64,000 nt of DNA from the NCBI GenBank assembly GCA_964605235.1, contig CAZSBB010000001.1, forward strand, positions 248,001-312,000. Direction: 5' to 3'. Shown in pieces: positions 1-8,334 of this stretch (positions are counted from its first letter, which is position 1; the number at the start of each line of letters is the position of its first letter). The stretch comes from CAZSBB01 sp964605235 (GTDB taxonomy: Bacteria; Planctomycetota; Phycisphaerae; Phycisphaerales; Phycisphaeraceae). A program made the position numbers and the translations under genes. The notes beneath the pieces are model-generated. The model was given only the letters and a program-made list of their open reading frames with translations, had not been told where the DNA came from and did no database searches.

Positions 1-551
1 GAACCGAACTAATCACGCTCATCGGGCTTTGACGGGACGGGGCATGAAGCGCTGGCTGGGGTCTGCCGCTATCGGACCTGCCGTAACCCTTTGGAGGATA
101 CCGCCGAGGGTGAGCGTTGCCGAAAAAAATGTGCTGCTGGACATCCAACCGGGCCCGGGGCGGCAGTTGCGCTTGAACCCGATGCCGGAAATCGTTAAAA
201 AGGAGAGCGTTGGGCACTGTTCCACACCGTGCGCCAGGGGCGAAGTGCGGAAATGAGCGGTGTGGACCCAGGTGCGTCAGGCAGGTCCGATGAACACGCC
301 CAACGGCGTCCCGAAATGCGTCAGGAGATTCGGCTGCCCCAGGCAGCGGCGGTAGGCGGTTGTTCATTGACCGCCCGCCCAAGGCCGATGCAGGCCGCGC
401 TCCACGCGGCGGCGAGGAATCAAAGGCCCGGTCCACCCGATCCTCGGCCGCAGAGGTCCGAACAGCACCGGTTGTGCCCCCGGTTTTCCCAGGTTCCCGA
501 CTGACTGCCTCGGAGCAGCGCGTCGGCGATCCACAAGGATCGTATGTCGTC
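1..551. other. Unassigned region and rho leader
   Basis: I can support no gene here. Short open frames exist on both strands but lack a ribosome site, a recognisable product or consistent codon use. The last part is presumably the 5' leader of rho. Long autoregulated leaders are known for rho genes in other bacteria, so attenuation is possible, but I see no convincing hairpin with a U-tract. Confidence 0.4.
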
Positions 552-1775
552 ATGGATTCATTCATCGGCGTCCTTGAATGCAGTGAGAAAGCCAAGCCGC
601 GCGTGCGCGTGCTCGACAAAACCCTTGTCGTCGACCCCGGCGACCCGGTCATGCCCCAGGGCCTCATCGACCAGCTCCAACTCCGACCCGGACTGGAACT
701 GGAAGTCACCCTCGGCTCCCCGGCCGGCAATGGGCAACAACCGCAGCAGCAACACCACAACGGCCGGCATCGCCGCAATCGCAATCGCAACAAACAGAAA
801 AATCGCAACGGCGACATCGGGCCCAACGCCCGCTTCGTGCGCTCCGTCGTCCGCATCGACGGCGGCGACCCCCAGGACTACGTCGCCCGCCTCCAGCAGC
901 GGCGCTTCGAAGACCTGACCACCGTCGACCCCCAGCCGCGCCTGACCCTCGAGTATCCCGACTGCCCCCCCGCCTGCCGCCTGATCGACCTGTTCTGCCC
1001 GCTGGGCTACGGCACGCGCGGCATGATCGTCAGCCCGCCCAAAGCCGGCAAAACCACCCTCCTCCAAAACATCGCCTTCGCCCTCAAACACAATCACCCC
1101 GAGGTGGAAGTCATCGCCCTGCTGGTCGACGAACGCCCCGAGGAAGTGACCGACTTCCGCCGCAACGTCCCCTGCACCGTGCTGGCGAGCTCCAACGATC
1201 ACACCGCCAAGCGCCATGTCGCCCTGGCGCAGCTGGCGATCGACCGCGCCAAGCGCCTGGCGGAAGCGGGACGCGATGTCGTGGTGCTGCTGGACTCGCT
1301 CACCCGCGTGGGCCGCGCCTTCAACACCGCGCCGGGCATGTCCAACTCCGGGCGCACGCTCTCGGGTGGCGTGGACGCCTCGGCGCTGGCGATTCCCAAA
1401 CAGCTCTTCGGCGCCGCCCGCAAGTTTGAGGAAGGCGGCTCGCTGACCATCATCGCCACCGCCCTGGTGGACACCGGCAGCCGCGGCGATCAGGTGATCT
1501 TCGAAGAGTTCAAAGGCACCGGCAACATGGAGCTGATCCTCGACCGCTCCATCGCCGAACGCCGGCTGTTCCCCGCGATCAACCTCGCCGCCAGCGGCAC
1601 GCGCAAGGAACATCTCCTGATGAGCGAAGCCGAACTGCAGACCATGGCCGCGATTCGTCGCCGTCTGCTCAACATGCCCCCGCCGATGCAGGTGGAGCAG
1701 TTGCTCAAGGCGATGGAACGCTTCAAGACCAACGCCGACCTGGTGGGCAGCCCGCAGTCGCCGGCGCGGGCGTGA
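552..1775 (+). CDS. rho: Transcription termination factor Rho
   Basis: Hexameric RNA-dependent ATPase that terminates transcription. The 407-residue protein (419 in E. coli) has a Walker A loop PPKAGKTTLL near residues 161-170, a Walker B segment VVVLLDSLTR near 243-252, the Q-loop region LSGGVDASAL and the R-loop KGTGNMEL. The N-terminal RNA-binding half is interrupted near residues 54-85 by a low-complexity insert rich in Q, N, H and R (QQPQQQHHNGRHRRNRNRNK), probably disordered and RNA-binding. I chose the ATG at 552 because AAGGA lies 12 nt upstream and homology starts at MDSFIGVLE. An upstream in-frame ATG at 360 would add 64 unconvincing residues. A hairpin follows the stop by about 34 nt. 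Confidence 0.96.
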   Translation: MDSFIGVLECSEKAKPRVRVLDKTLVVDPGDPVMPQGLIDQLQLRPGLELEVTLGSPAGNGQQPQQQHHNGRHRRNRNRNKQKNRNGDIGPNARFVRSVVRIDGGDPQDYVARLQQRRFEDLTTVDPQPRLTLEYPDCPPACRLIDLFCPLGYGTRGMIVSPPKAGKTTLLQNIAFALKHNHPEVEVIALLVDERPEEVTDFRRNVPCTVLASSNDHTAKRHVALAQLAIDRAKRLAEAGRDVVVLLDSLTRVGRAFNTAPGMSNSGRTLSGGVDASALAIPKQLFGAARKFEEGGSLTIIATALVDTGSRGDQVIFEEFKGTGNMELILDRSIAERRLFPAINLAASGTRKEHLLMSEAELQTMAAIRRRLLNMPPPMQVEQLLKAMERFKTNADLVGSPQSPARA

Positions 1776-1808
1776 AGCACGTTGCGCAGCCGACGTGTCG
1801 TCCGTCGT

Positions 1809-1827
1809 CCCCGGGCAGAGCCCGGGG
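1809..1827. terminator. Hairpin downstream of rho
   Basis: CCCCGGGC-AGA-GCCCGGGG forms a perfect 8-bp stem with a 3-nt loop, about 34 nt after the rho stop, followed by CTAA. It resembles the TTAGCCCC palindromes at 1967 and 39476 and may be a diverged copy. There is no U-tract, so a role in intrinsic termination is uncertain; blocking 3' decay is equally possible. Confidence 0.4.
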
Positions 1828-1966
1828 CTAATGGGATGAACTGCCACGGCTTCCATTCGCCCCCGGCTCTGCCGGGAGAATCCTGCTCGTCACACCACGC
1901 CGGTGTCGCGACCCGAATCTGCGTCGCGCAGTTGGCCGCGCTTCAGTGCAGAGATTTTGTTTCGAT

Positions 1967-1995
1967 TTAGCCCCCGGCGACTCGCCGGGGGCTAA
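1967..1995. repeat. TTAGCCCC palindrome, copy 1
   Basis: TTAGCCCCCGGCGA at 1967-1980 is followed by one base and its exact reverse complement at 1982-1995, giving a 14-bp stem with a single central base. GTGAGG follows. The copy at 39476-39504 has the same architecture and a near-identical downstream GTGAAG. It lies in the gap between rho and the LamG-fold gene. Confidence 0.7.
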
Positions 1996-2055
1996 GTGAG
2001 GCTTCATCCTGCTCGTGCATGATGCAGTGTGCCTCTGCCGCACAGCCTTGCACCG

Positions 2056-2061
2056 TACAAT
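2056..2061 (+). promoter_or_regulatory. -10 element of a leaderless start
   Basis: TACAAT ends 6 nt before the ATG at 2068, so transcription should start at the ATG itself. No Shine-Dalgarno sequence is present and no clear -35 box is visible. Confidence 0.5.
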
Positions 2062-2067
2062 CCCCCC

Positions 2068-2862
2068 ATGCCCGAAGCCGTCGCCCCCTACTGCTGGCAG
2101 TCCTTCACCCCGCAGGACATTGGGCACCTGATCGCGTTCTGGCGTTTTGATCAATCCGGCGAAGCGTTCCCTGCTGCGGAGGGAGAGCCTTACCGCTTGG
2201 TATCGCAGGCGGGTCCGTTGGCTGTCGTGAATGATCCGGGGGCGCCGTGGGGCGGCAGCGCGCTGGACCTGGCGGAAGGCCAGTGGCTGCGCATCGCGCG
2301 CCGCGACTGTCCAAAGCTCGACATCCATGGTCCGCAAGGCCAGCTCAGCGTCATCGCGTGGATCAAGCGGCAACCCACGCAGACGCCGCATTGCGAGTTC
2401 ATCGCCGGGCAGTGGAATGAAACCCACCGCAGTCGGCAGTATGGCCTGTTCCTGAACATCTCCGTCTGGCAGCAACCCCACCAGATCTGCGGCCACCTTT
2501 CCCACACCGGCGGCCCCACCCCCGGCTACAAGTACTGCGTCGATGGTCCCGTCGGCGCCACCCCCGTGCCCTGCGACCAGTGGACCACCGTCGCCATGAG
2601 CTACGACGGACAACTTGGTTACGCCTGGCTCAACGGCACACTCGACCAGCGGCCGGGGCTCAACCCGTACTCCCTGGCGGGCGGCTTGCACGACGGCGGG
2701 CCCGGCGGCTCGGACTTCACCGTTGGCGCGGTCGATCGCTCGGGCGCCATCGGCAACTACTTCCGCGGCCAGCTCGCAGGCCTCGCGGTGTACAGCCGAG
2801 CGCTCTCCCCCGGCGAAATGTTCGCCCTGGGACGTGTAACCCTGACACCGCAACCGGCATGA
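2068..2862 (+). CDS. LamG/concanavalin-like fold protein
   Basis: A 264-residue protein whose sequence looks like a single laminin-G-like jelly roll: FWRFDQSG near the start, LSVIAWIKR in the middle, then WTTVAMSYDGQ, GYAWLNGTLD and the closing YFRGQLAGLAVYSRALSPGEM. The last stretch is the typical final strand of LamG_3-type domains. Such domains bind carbohydrate or protein ligands, but no catalytic module is attached. There is no signal peptide, so it appears cytoplasmic or uses another route. I chose the ATG at 2068 over the in-frame start at 2029 because TACAAT sits 6 nt upstream. The specific role is unknown. Confidence 0.72.
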   Translation: MPEAVAPYCWQSFTPQDIGHLIAFWRFDQSGEAFPAAEGEPYRLVSQAGPLAVVNDPGAPWGGSALDLAEGQWLRIARRDCPKLDIHGPQGQLSVIAWIKRQPTQTPHCEFIAGQWNETHRSRQYGLFLNISVWQQPHQICGHLSHTGGPTPGYKYCVDGPVGATPVPCDQWTTVAMSYDGQLGYAWLNGTLDQRPGLNPYSLAGGLHDGGPGGSDFTVGAVDRSGAIGNYFRGQLAGLAVYSRALSPGEMFALGRVTLTPQPA

Positions 2863-2977
2863 ACCAGCCCGAAGCGTCAGCGAGGGAATGGGCGTGAGGT
2901 TTCCCGCACGGGACCCGAACAGCACAGACGCCGCGGCGTGCGGAGACGCTGCCCGTCGCTGGCGCTTCCGGCTCGTT
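2863..2977. repeat. GAAGCGTCAGCGA inverted repeat, copy A
   Basis: The left arm CCCGAAGCGTCAGCGAGGG and right arm CCCGTCGCTGGCGCTTCCGG are imperfect reverse complements around a GC-rich centre of about 75 nt containing AACAGCACAGACGCCGCGGC. The same centre recurs in copy C (4191-4309). The element begins right after the LamG gene stop. Short frames across it encode EPEASATG-like peptides and are not genes. Confidence 0.75.
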
Positions 2978-3312
2978 GCAGACCACCTGGCGCAAGCCCA
3001 GCGGCCAATGAACCAACTCGCCCCCCCAGCGCGGGCAACCAGCCAACGATGTCACCTGACACGCAAGGTGACATCCCCAACCCGCTGGGGTCAAACAGCT
3101 TGTGAATCCGCAGCAGGCAATGTCAGTGACATCCGACACCCACGCCATCCCGGCGAACCTCTGATGCAGGACCGCGCCGCAGTTCCCGCAGCCCCGGGTT
3201 GACGAACCTTGGCCCGCGTCCAAAAATGAGACAGTCTGACCAGCCGCTCCTTTGCGGTTACCATGACTCGCAACCCGGCGGCCAGTGCGGCCCCGGCAAG
3301 GATGACCCGCGC
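2978..3312. other. Intergenic region before nuoI
   Basis: No gene is supported. TTGACG at 3199-3204 and the A-rich run at 3221-3226 make a weak promoter candidate for nuoI. The reading frame that opens at 3199 is in frame with nuoI but its first 38 residues do not look like the family. Confidence 0.3.
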
Positions 3313-3858
3313 ATGGCGATTGCCGATCAGGACATTGTGACCATCACCGCCACTCCCATGACCCGCATGGAGGCGATGTTCTTTCCCGAGGTCTTCAAGG
3401 GCCTGGGCACCACCCTCAAGCACATGGTCGGCGCCCTGCGCGGCAGCGAATCCTTCAAGACCATGCAGTATCCCGAGGAACGCCGGGAACACCTGCCCGT
3501 CGAAGACGGCGGCCTGCACAAAGCCAACTTCCGCGGCGTGCATCGCCTCAACCGCGATGAACAGGGCCGCGTCCGCTGCGTCGCCTGCTTCATGTGCGCC
3601 ACCGCCTGCCCCGCCCACTGCATCCACATCGAAGGCGCCGAGTCGCCCTGGGATGACCGCGAAAAGTATCCCGTCAAATTCGACCTCGACGAACTCCGCT
3701 GCATCTACTGCGGCATGTGCGAAGAAGCCTGCCCCGTCGACGCCATCGAACTCACCCCGGTCTACGACCTCGTGGGCCTGAGCCGGCAGGAAATGATCTT
3801 CGACAAAGAAAAACTGCTGGCGGTCTACGACCAGACCATCGCCAACAAACCCATGTAA
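3313..3858 (+). CDS. nuoI: NADH-quinone oxidoreductase subunit I
   Basis: Complex I subunit that carries clusters N6a and N6b and passes electrons toward the quinone site. The 181-residue product (about 180 in E. coli) has two ferredoxin motifs, CVACFMCATACPAHC and CIYCGMCEEACPVDAI, each ending in the Cys-Pro of a 4Fe-4S site, plus the C-terminal helix of the family. The ATG at 3313 has AAGGA 10 nt upstream. No other nuo gene is nearby: the neighbours are a LamG protein and repeats. It is therefore a lone subunit gene, which suggests the complex I genes are dispersed in this genome. A different membrane complex using a NuoI-like ferredoxin cannot be excluded. Confidence 0.9.
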   Translation: MAIADQDIVTITATPMTRMEAMFFPEVFKGLGTTLKHMVGALRGSESFKTMQYPEERREHLPVEDGGLHKANFRGVHRLNRDEQGRVRCVACFMCATACPAHCIHIEGAESPWDDREKYPVKFDLDELRCIYCGMCEEACPVDAIELTPVYDLVGLSRQEMIFDKEKLLAVYDQTIANKPM

Positions 3859-3892
3859 CCCCCCCCCGCCCCCGGAAGCCCCGGAAGTTTCA
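3859..3892. repeat. C-run-GGAA element after nuoI
   Basis: Begins immediately after the nuoI TAA: nine C residues, then GCCCCCGGAAGCCCCGGAAGTTTC. The same pattern follows the stops of the genes ending at 53559, 57950 and (minus strand) 30998. Confidence 0.6.
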
Positions 3893-3940
3893 CAGCGGTA
3901 AACAGCGCTGGTCGGTGTTGTGCTGCGCGCCACGCCGCTT

Positions 3941-4047
3941 GCAGGTCCGGGCTGGCCCCGACACGACAACCCTCGGCGTCCGCTGTCCAGGTCAACCCGG
4001 GCTGCAAGACTGAAGAGGCCCGAACGCATCCAGACGGATGTCTGCTT
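3941..4047. repeat. GCAGGTCCGGGCTGG repeat
   Basis: GCAGGTCCGGGCTGGCCCCG at 3941-3960 is matched by its reverse complement near 4328-4346. The same unit forms a tight inverted pair at 18692-18760. Together with copies B and C it makes the whole 3.9-4.4 kb gap a nest of repeats with no gene. Confidence 0.5.
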
Positions 4048-4164
4048 GAACGAGCCCGAAGCGTCAGCGAGGGGTTGAGCAAGCGCATGCCGCAGGAGTC
4101 TGGGCGAGTTTCGACGTGTGGGTATTCGCACGCCCTGCCCGTCGCTGACGCTTCCGGCTCGTTC
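4048..4164. repeat. GAAGCGTCAGCGA inverted repeat, copy B
   Basis: The arms AACGAGCCCGAAGCGTCAGC and GCTGACGCTTCCGGCTCGTT pair almost perfectly. The centre (about 70 nt) differs from copies A and C, so arms and centres evolve separately. Confidence 0.75.
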
Positions 4165-4190
4165 AGCAAGAGCGTCGCGTGAGCATGCGA

Positions 4191-4309
4191 CAACGAGCCC
4201 GAAGCGTCAGCGAGGGAATGGGCGTGGGGTTTTTCGCGCGAGCCCCGAACAGCACAGACGCCGCGGCGTGCGGAGACGCTGCCCGTCGCTGACGCTTCCG
4301 GCTCGTTGC
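4191..4309. repeat. GAAGCGTCAGCGA inverted repeat, copy C
   Basis: Same arms as copy B and the same centre as copy A (AACAGCACAGACGCCGCGGC). It lies 27 nt from copy B. Downstream is the inverted partner of the GCAGGTCCGGGCTGG unit at 4328-4346. Confidence 0.75.
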
Positions 4310-4412
4310 TTGTTGCAGTCCGATGCCCGGGCCAGCCCGGACCTGCACGCCCCGCCGACCATGTCGGGGATCGTCAGCTCTATTCGCGTCAACCCGCACC
4401 CGCGCGGCAACT

Positions 4413-5897
4413 TCACCGTGCCGGAATTGCTTCCAACGGATACAGCGGCCGGCGGCGGTGCTGGTAATTGAGCTTGGTCATGTCGGCGGTGGTGACGCCG
4501 GCCGTATTGACGCGGATCATGCGTTCGCCGCACACCGGCGCGTAAGCCGCCACCGGGGCATTGACGCCCTTGGCGACCAGCAGCTTGTGCGCAGCCGGGT
4601 CGATGTGGCAACTGAGCAACTGCTGCAAACTGAACGGCGGGGTGCGCACGCTGGTGACCTGCACGGTCAGCCCGGTGTCCGTGGACAGGATCGCGGTCAG
4701 GCCCATGTCATAGGTCGTGCGCCCGCCGTGGCGCGGGAGCTTTTCGCTGTACTTGCCGTCGTGCAGGCTGACCACGGTGAAGCGCGCCTGCAGCGGCGCG
4801 CCGTGCTGGTCATCGAGTTTGCCGCCCACGGCCGCGTCGATTGTGCGGCCCACGCCCGCCTGCTGTGCCTGCAGCGCGACGGCGGGATCGTTGAGGGCGA
4901 CGAAGCAGCGCACGCCGGCGAGCTTGCGCTGATGGAACGCGTGGGCGATGAAGGTGCCGTCAGCCGCCGAGCCGCCGCCCACATTGTCGCCCATGTCCAG
5001 CAGGCAGACCGGGCCGTCCAGCGCCAGCGCCTGGTCGATGGCGTCCTCGACTTCAATGAGCTGCCCGCGAAACTCTTCCTTGTGCGCGTGCAGGTAACCC
5101 GCCAGTTCATCCGCCAGTTGCTGGGCGAGTTGCGGATCATCATCGGTGACCACGATGAAACTGCTGCCCATCTCGGCGACGTCGGCATAGGGAAAGCCCA
5201 GCACGATGCTGTTGCTCAGCACGCCCGGGCGCTGCAGCATCGCGTTGGCGTACTGATACATCGGCAGGCAGGGCGCCGCGTCGGTGTACTGCCGTTCGAT
5301 GTTGATGGCGATGGGCGGGTAAGCCGCCGCCATGGTGGGAATGATTTCGCCGCGCAGGGTGCGCACCATGAGCGACGCCGCCTCCATGCCGCGCTGCCGT
5401 TGATCCAGATGCGGATTGCTGCGATACGCGGTGATGGCGTTGCACGCCGCGACTATGCGCGGAGTGAGGTTCGCATGGGGATCGATCACGCAGATCACGG
5501 GCACCTTCGGCCCCACCTTGCGGCGCACCTCCGTGAGCCACCAGCCATCCAGGTCCGGCTCCGACGCGCTCACCCCGGCGCCATGCGGCCCGACCAGCAC
5601 GCCATCGAGCGGCCCCGCCTGATCAAGCTGCTCCTCGATCATCCGCCAGATCGCCAGCCGACATTCATCCGTCACCGTGCCGCTGGGCGTCGCGCTGGCG
5701 CTCAGCAGCGGCACCGCCTCAATGCCTTCCTGATCGAGCACCGCGAAGAACCCCCCCACCTCATGATGGGCGTCCTGCCATTGTTTGCGGATCGCCGGGC
5801 CGGTGATGAGCACCTGCTCCTGAAAGTTCTTCAGTGGGGTTTTCTGGGCGAGGAACGTATTGGACTCGTGATGCCAGCAAATCAGACCGACACGCAT
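4413..5897 (-). CDS. M81 family metallopeptidase (MlrC-like)
   Basis: Member of the MlrC/M81 family, zinc enzymes that cleave linear peptides or amides. MlrC itself hydrolyses linearised microcystin. The 494-residue protein shows the family landmarks WHHESNTF (residues 8-15), GPHGAG (103-108) and DPHAN (139-143), plus a C-terminal domain. The ATG is preceded by TGGAG 6-7 nt away. It is the last gene of the leftward arm of the IclR island, about 205 nt beyond the cyclodeaminase-like gene, with a CACAGAG repeat between, so it may be transcribed separately. The natural substrate is probably a small peptide or amide; microcystin is not implied. Confidence 0.88.
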   Translation of the reverse strand: MRVGLICWHHESNTFLAQKTPLKNFQEQVLITGPAIRKQWQDAHHEVGGFFAVLDQEGIEAVPLLSASATPSGTVTDECRLAIWRMIEEQLDQAGPLDGVLVGPHGAGVSASEPDLDGWWLTEVRRKVGPKVPVICVIDPHANLTPRIVAACNAITAYRSNPHLDQRQRGMEAASLMVRTLRGEIIPTMAAAYPPIAINIERQYTDAAPCLPMYQYANAMLQRPGVLSNSIVLGFPYADVAEMGSSFIVVTDDDPQLAQQLADELAGYLHAHKEEFRGQLIEVEDAIDQALALDGPVCLLDMGDNVGGGSAADGTFIAHAFHQRKLAGVRCFVALNDPAVALQAQQAGVGRTIDAAVGGKLDDQHGAPLQARFTVVSLHDGKYSEKLPRHGGRTTYDMGLTAILSTDTGLTVQVTSVRTPPFSLQQLLSCHIDPAAHKLLVAKGVNAPVAAYAPVCGERMIRVNTAGVTTADMTKLNYQHRRRPLYPLEAIPAR

Positions 5898-5954
5898 GGG
5901 ATGCTCCAGTCAATGCGTCATGGGCGGGAAGGATGAAGCAACTACCTCAAAACC

Positions 5955-6082
5955 TGTTTCACCACCGAGACACCGAGTACACCGAGAAAGACACACAGAG
6001 AAATCCAACAGAAAAAATGGATTGAGTTCATTCTTCAAATCTTCAACTCTGTGCCCTCTGCGTCTCTGTGGTGAGTATTGTT
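5955..6082. repeat. CACAGAG inverted repeat, copy 1
   Basis: The left arm CACCACCGAGACACCGAGTA and right arm CTGCGTCTCTGTGGTGAG flank an A-rich centre. Related elements lie at 58022-58119 and 60603-60721. It occupies the gap between the M81 gene and the cyclodeaminase-like gene. Confidence 0.65.
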
Positions 6083-6102
6083 TTCAGACGTCCGGCCACT
6101 AC

Positions 6103-7092
6103 TCACGAGAACGCCACCCGCTGGCCCAGGCCGTGTTGCTGCGCCTGGTCGAGGATGGTGCGGACGATGGTGGTGTCCTGGATGCCGATGCCCACGCCGT
6201 CAAACAGCGTGATCTGCTCGGGCGACTCCCGGCCGACCATGTCGCCGTTGATCACCTGCCCCAGACTGCCGGCATAGCACTCGCGGGTCAATACGCCCTT
6301 CTCCACCGCCTGGCTGACCTCGCCCCGCTGCAGGGCGTGCTCGATCTTGTCGGCAAACAGCCGGCAGCGGGTCAGCAACTGCATCTCGCATTCAATCTTT
6401 TCATGCAGGTCGCTGCCCATGCAGGACAGATGCGTGCCGGGACGCACCCAGTCGCTCATGACGATCGGCTGGCGGCTGTTGGTGGCGGTGACGATCACAT
6501 CGGCGGCGCGGCAGGCGGCCTCCGCGCTGGCGACCTCAATCGGCTGGCCAATCGCCTGGGATACCTCCCGCGCCACCCGCTGGGCGACTTCCTCAAAATG
6601 ATCGTGCAGCACGATGCGCGTGAACGGACGTACGCTGCTGGCGGCCCGCAGACACTGCTGGCCCAACTGCCCCGCGCCGATCACCGCCAGCGTGGCGGCG
6701 TCCGCACGCGCCAGCTGCCGGACGCCCACCGCGGCGGCGGCGGCGGTGCGATACATCGTCGGCAGCGTGCCGTCGCAGATCAGCAGCAGTTCGCCGGTCA
6801 GCGGATCAAACGCGCTGATCCAACTGTTGGTGGTGGGCAACTGCCGTGTGGGATTCTGGCTGCGCTCCTGCCCGAGCTTCATGGTCAGCAGGTTGGCGGC
6901 CACCGTGGAACCGGTGATGCATGCGGCGTACGCCGTTTCGCCAGTGGGTATCTCATAGATGCCTTTGGTGGGCAGATAGTCCTGGCCGCGCTCGTAAGCG
7001 CCCATGGCTTTTTCGATGGCGTCAATGGCGTCGACCACATTGATGCGGGCGGCAATGTCGCTGCGGGTCAGGAGGATTGTTTCTCGAGCCAA
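6103..7092 (-). CDS. Ornithine cyclodeaminase/mu-crystallin family protein
   Basis: NAD(P)-dependent family that includes ornithine cyclodeaminase, ketimine reductases and alanine dehydrogenase of the archaeal type. The 329-residue protein has the dinucleotide loop VIGAGQLGQQ (137-146), the substrate-loop region with K72 and R115, and the C-terminal LFDGVGIGIQDTT segment typical of the family. It starts with TTG inside the end of the upstream aminotransferase gene (25-nt overlap), with AAAGGA about 8 nt upstream, so translational coupling is likely. Paired with an aminotransferase it probably acts on an amino acid or its cyclic imine; the substrate is unknown. Confidence 0.87.
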   Translation of the reverse strand: MARETILLTRSDIAARINVVDAIDAIEKAMGAYERGQDYLPTKGIYEIPTGETAYAACITGSTVAANLLTMKLGQERSQNPTRQLPTTNSWISAFDPLTGELLLICDGTLPTMYRTAAAAAVGVRQLARADAATLAVIGAGQLGQQCLRAASSVRPFTRIVLHDHFEEVAQRVAREVSQAIGQPIEVASAEAACRAADVIVTATNSRQPIVMSDWVRPGTHLSCMGSDLHEKIECEMQLLTRCRLFADKIEHALQRGEVSQAVEKGVLTRECYAGSLGQVINGDMVGRESPEQITLFDGVGIGIQDTTIVRTILDQAQQHGLGQRVAFS

Positions 7093-8240
7093 GGGATCAT
7101 CCTTTCAAACGCGCGTTCGATGGTGGTCATATCGGTGGCGAAGCTGATGCGCAGGGCATTGTTGCAGCTTTGCCCGAACGCGCCGCCGGGAATGGTGCAG
7201 ACCTTGATTTCGTGGAGCATCTTTTCCGCCAGGGCGAAGCTGTCGGTGCAGCCGGGGATGGAGGGCATGACGAAAAACGCGCCGCCGGGGCTGTAGCCGC
7301 GCAGCGCGGTGCTGCCCGCCATGACTTTGACGATGTAATCGCGCCGCTGGCGGTAGGCGCTGACCATTTCCGTGACGCAGGTCTGATCGCCGTTGAGCGC
7401 CGCGACGCCGGCGTACTGCGTGGCGGTGTTTTCCGTGGTGCTGATGAACATGTGCAGGCGCTGCAGGGCGCTGATGTTTTCCGCCGTGGAGATCAACCAA
7501 CCCAGCCGAAAGCCCGGCACCGCATAGCTCTTGCTCAGGCTGCTGGTCATCAGCAGGTTGTTCATGCTCGGCGCCAGCTTGAGCGCTGAAGCGTAGGGCA
7601 CGTCGTCGAGCACCAGGCGGTCGTACACCTCGTCGCTGATCACCGCGATGTTGCGTTCCGCGGCGGCGGCGAGGATTTTCCGCATGGTTTCCTGGGGATA
7701 CACCGCGCCGGTGGGATTGCCCGGCGAGTTGAGCATGATGGCGCAGGTGCGCTCGTTCATCGCGGCGATCACTGCATCCGGATCCACCTGATAGCCATCC
7801 TCGGCGGTGGTGACGATCCGCCGCAGCACCCCGCCGGCCTGCTCGATGACGTGGGCAAACACGAACACCGGCTCCACCACGATCACTTCCATGCCCGGCT
7901 GCGTTACCGCGTGAATCGCCATGTACATCGCCTGACAGCAGCCGGTGGTGATGAGCACGTTCTCGCGCTGCAGCGCCAGGCCATAAAGCTGGTTGTAGCG
8001 GTCCGCGACCGCCTGCCGCAGCGCGGGGAGCCCGGCATCGAGCTCATAGCGCGTGCGTCCTTCCGCCAGCGCCTGCTGGTGCGCCGCCAGGATGTGCGGC
8101 GGGGCGGCGAAATCCGGCTGACCGATGGACAGATGCAACACGTCGCTCATGGTGGCGGCGAGATTGAACATCTTGCGAATGGGGGAAAACGGCAGCTTGG
8201 CGAGGCTGGGGTTGAACGTCAGTCCAGAGCTCATGGGCAT
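7068..8240 (-). CDS. PLP aminotransferase, class I/II
   Basis: Fold type I aminotransferase. With the start at 8240 it has 390 residues, including NSPGNPTG (171-178), DEVYD and the PLP lysine K237 in SSLSKSYAVPGFRLGW, all intact. Closest in style to aspartate/aromatic or alanine-type enzymes; the amino donor cannot be told. An in-frame extension up to 8459 runs through the promoter region and the iclR start, and looks non-coding. A second ATG lies at 8234. It heads the leftward arm, divergent from iclR with a 94-nt gap, so both arms are probably controlled from that gap. Confidence 0.88.
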   Translation of the reverse strand: MPMSSGLTFNPSLAKLPFSPIRKMFNLAATMSDVLHLSIGQPDFAAPPHILAAHQQALAEGRTRYELDAGLPALRQAVADRYNQLYGLALQRENVLITTGCCQAMYMAIHAVTQPGMEVIVVEPVFVFAHVIEQAGGVLRRIVTTAEDGYQVDPDAVIAAMNERTCAIMLNSPGNPTGAVYPQETMRKILAAAAERNIAVISDEVYDRLVLDDVPYASALKLAPSMNNLLMTSSLSKSYAVPGFRLGWLISTAENISALQRLHMFISTTENTATQYAGVAALNGDQTCVTEMVSAYRQRRDYIVKVMAGSTALRGYSPGGAFFVMPSIPGCTDSFALAEKMLHEIKVCTIPGGAFGQSCNNALRISFATDMTTIERAFERMIPWLEKQSS

Positions 8241-8298
8241 GCTCGCACGGCGGAATGGGGGGTTCGTTTCGCGTTTTCGCCGCCGGAACGTCCGACGG

Positions 8299-8327
8299 TT
8301 GCATTCTGTTTTGCAAAACGATACCTT
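8299..8327 (+). promoter_or_regulatory. Candidate iclR promoter, leaderless
   Basis: TTGCAT (8299-8304), a 17-nt spacer, then TACCTT (8322-8327), which ends 7 nt before the iclR ATG at 8335. Both hexamers are weak matches, but the geometry fits a leaderless transcript. No Shine-Dalgarno sequence is present. Confidence 0.4.
8308..8319. promoter_or_regulatory. Candidate IclR operator palindrome
   Basis: GTTTTGCAAAAC is a perfect 12-bp palindrome in the 94-nt gap between the two divergent arms, inside the spacer of the iclR promoter candidate. IclR-family proteins bind short inverted repeats at such places. Binding here would block iclR directly and could affect the divergent aminotransferase promoter. 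Confidence 0.45.
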
Positions 8328-8334
8328 TTGTTTA

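Noticed and set aside
360..551. N-terminal extension of Rho from an upstream ATG
   Set aside because: Adds 64 residues with no Rho similarity and no ribosome site; AAGGA fits the ATG at 552.
558..1856. Long antisense frames over rho and most other genes
   Set aside because: High GC at third positions creates long frames opposite real genes. They are Gly/Ala/His/Arg-rich, lack motifs and overlap proven genes.
2717..4611. Small proteins with EPEASATG or SVSDGQRLRTPRR peptides
   Set aside because: These are translations of the GAAGCGTCAGCGA repeats and not genes.
4413..5897. Microcystin degradation (mlr) locus
   Set aside because: Only an M81 family member is present; mlrA, mlrB and mlrD are absent.
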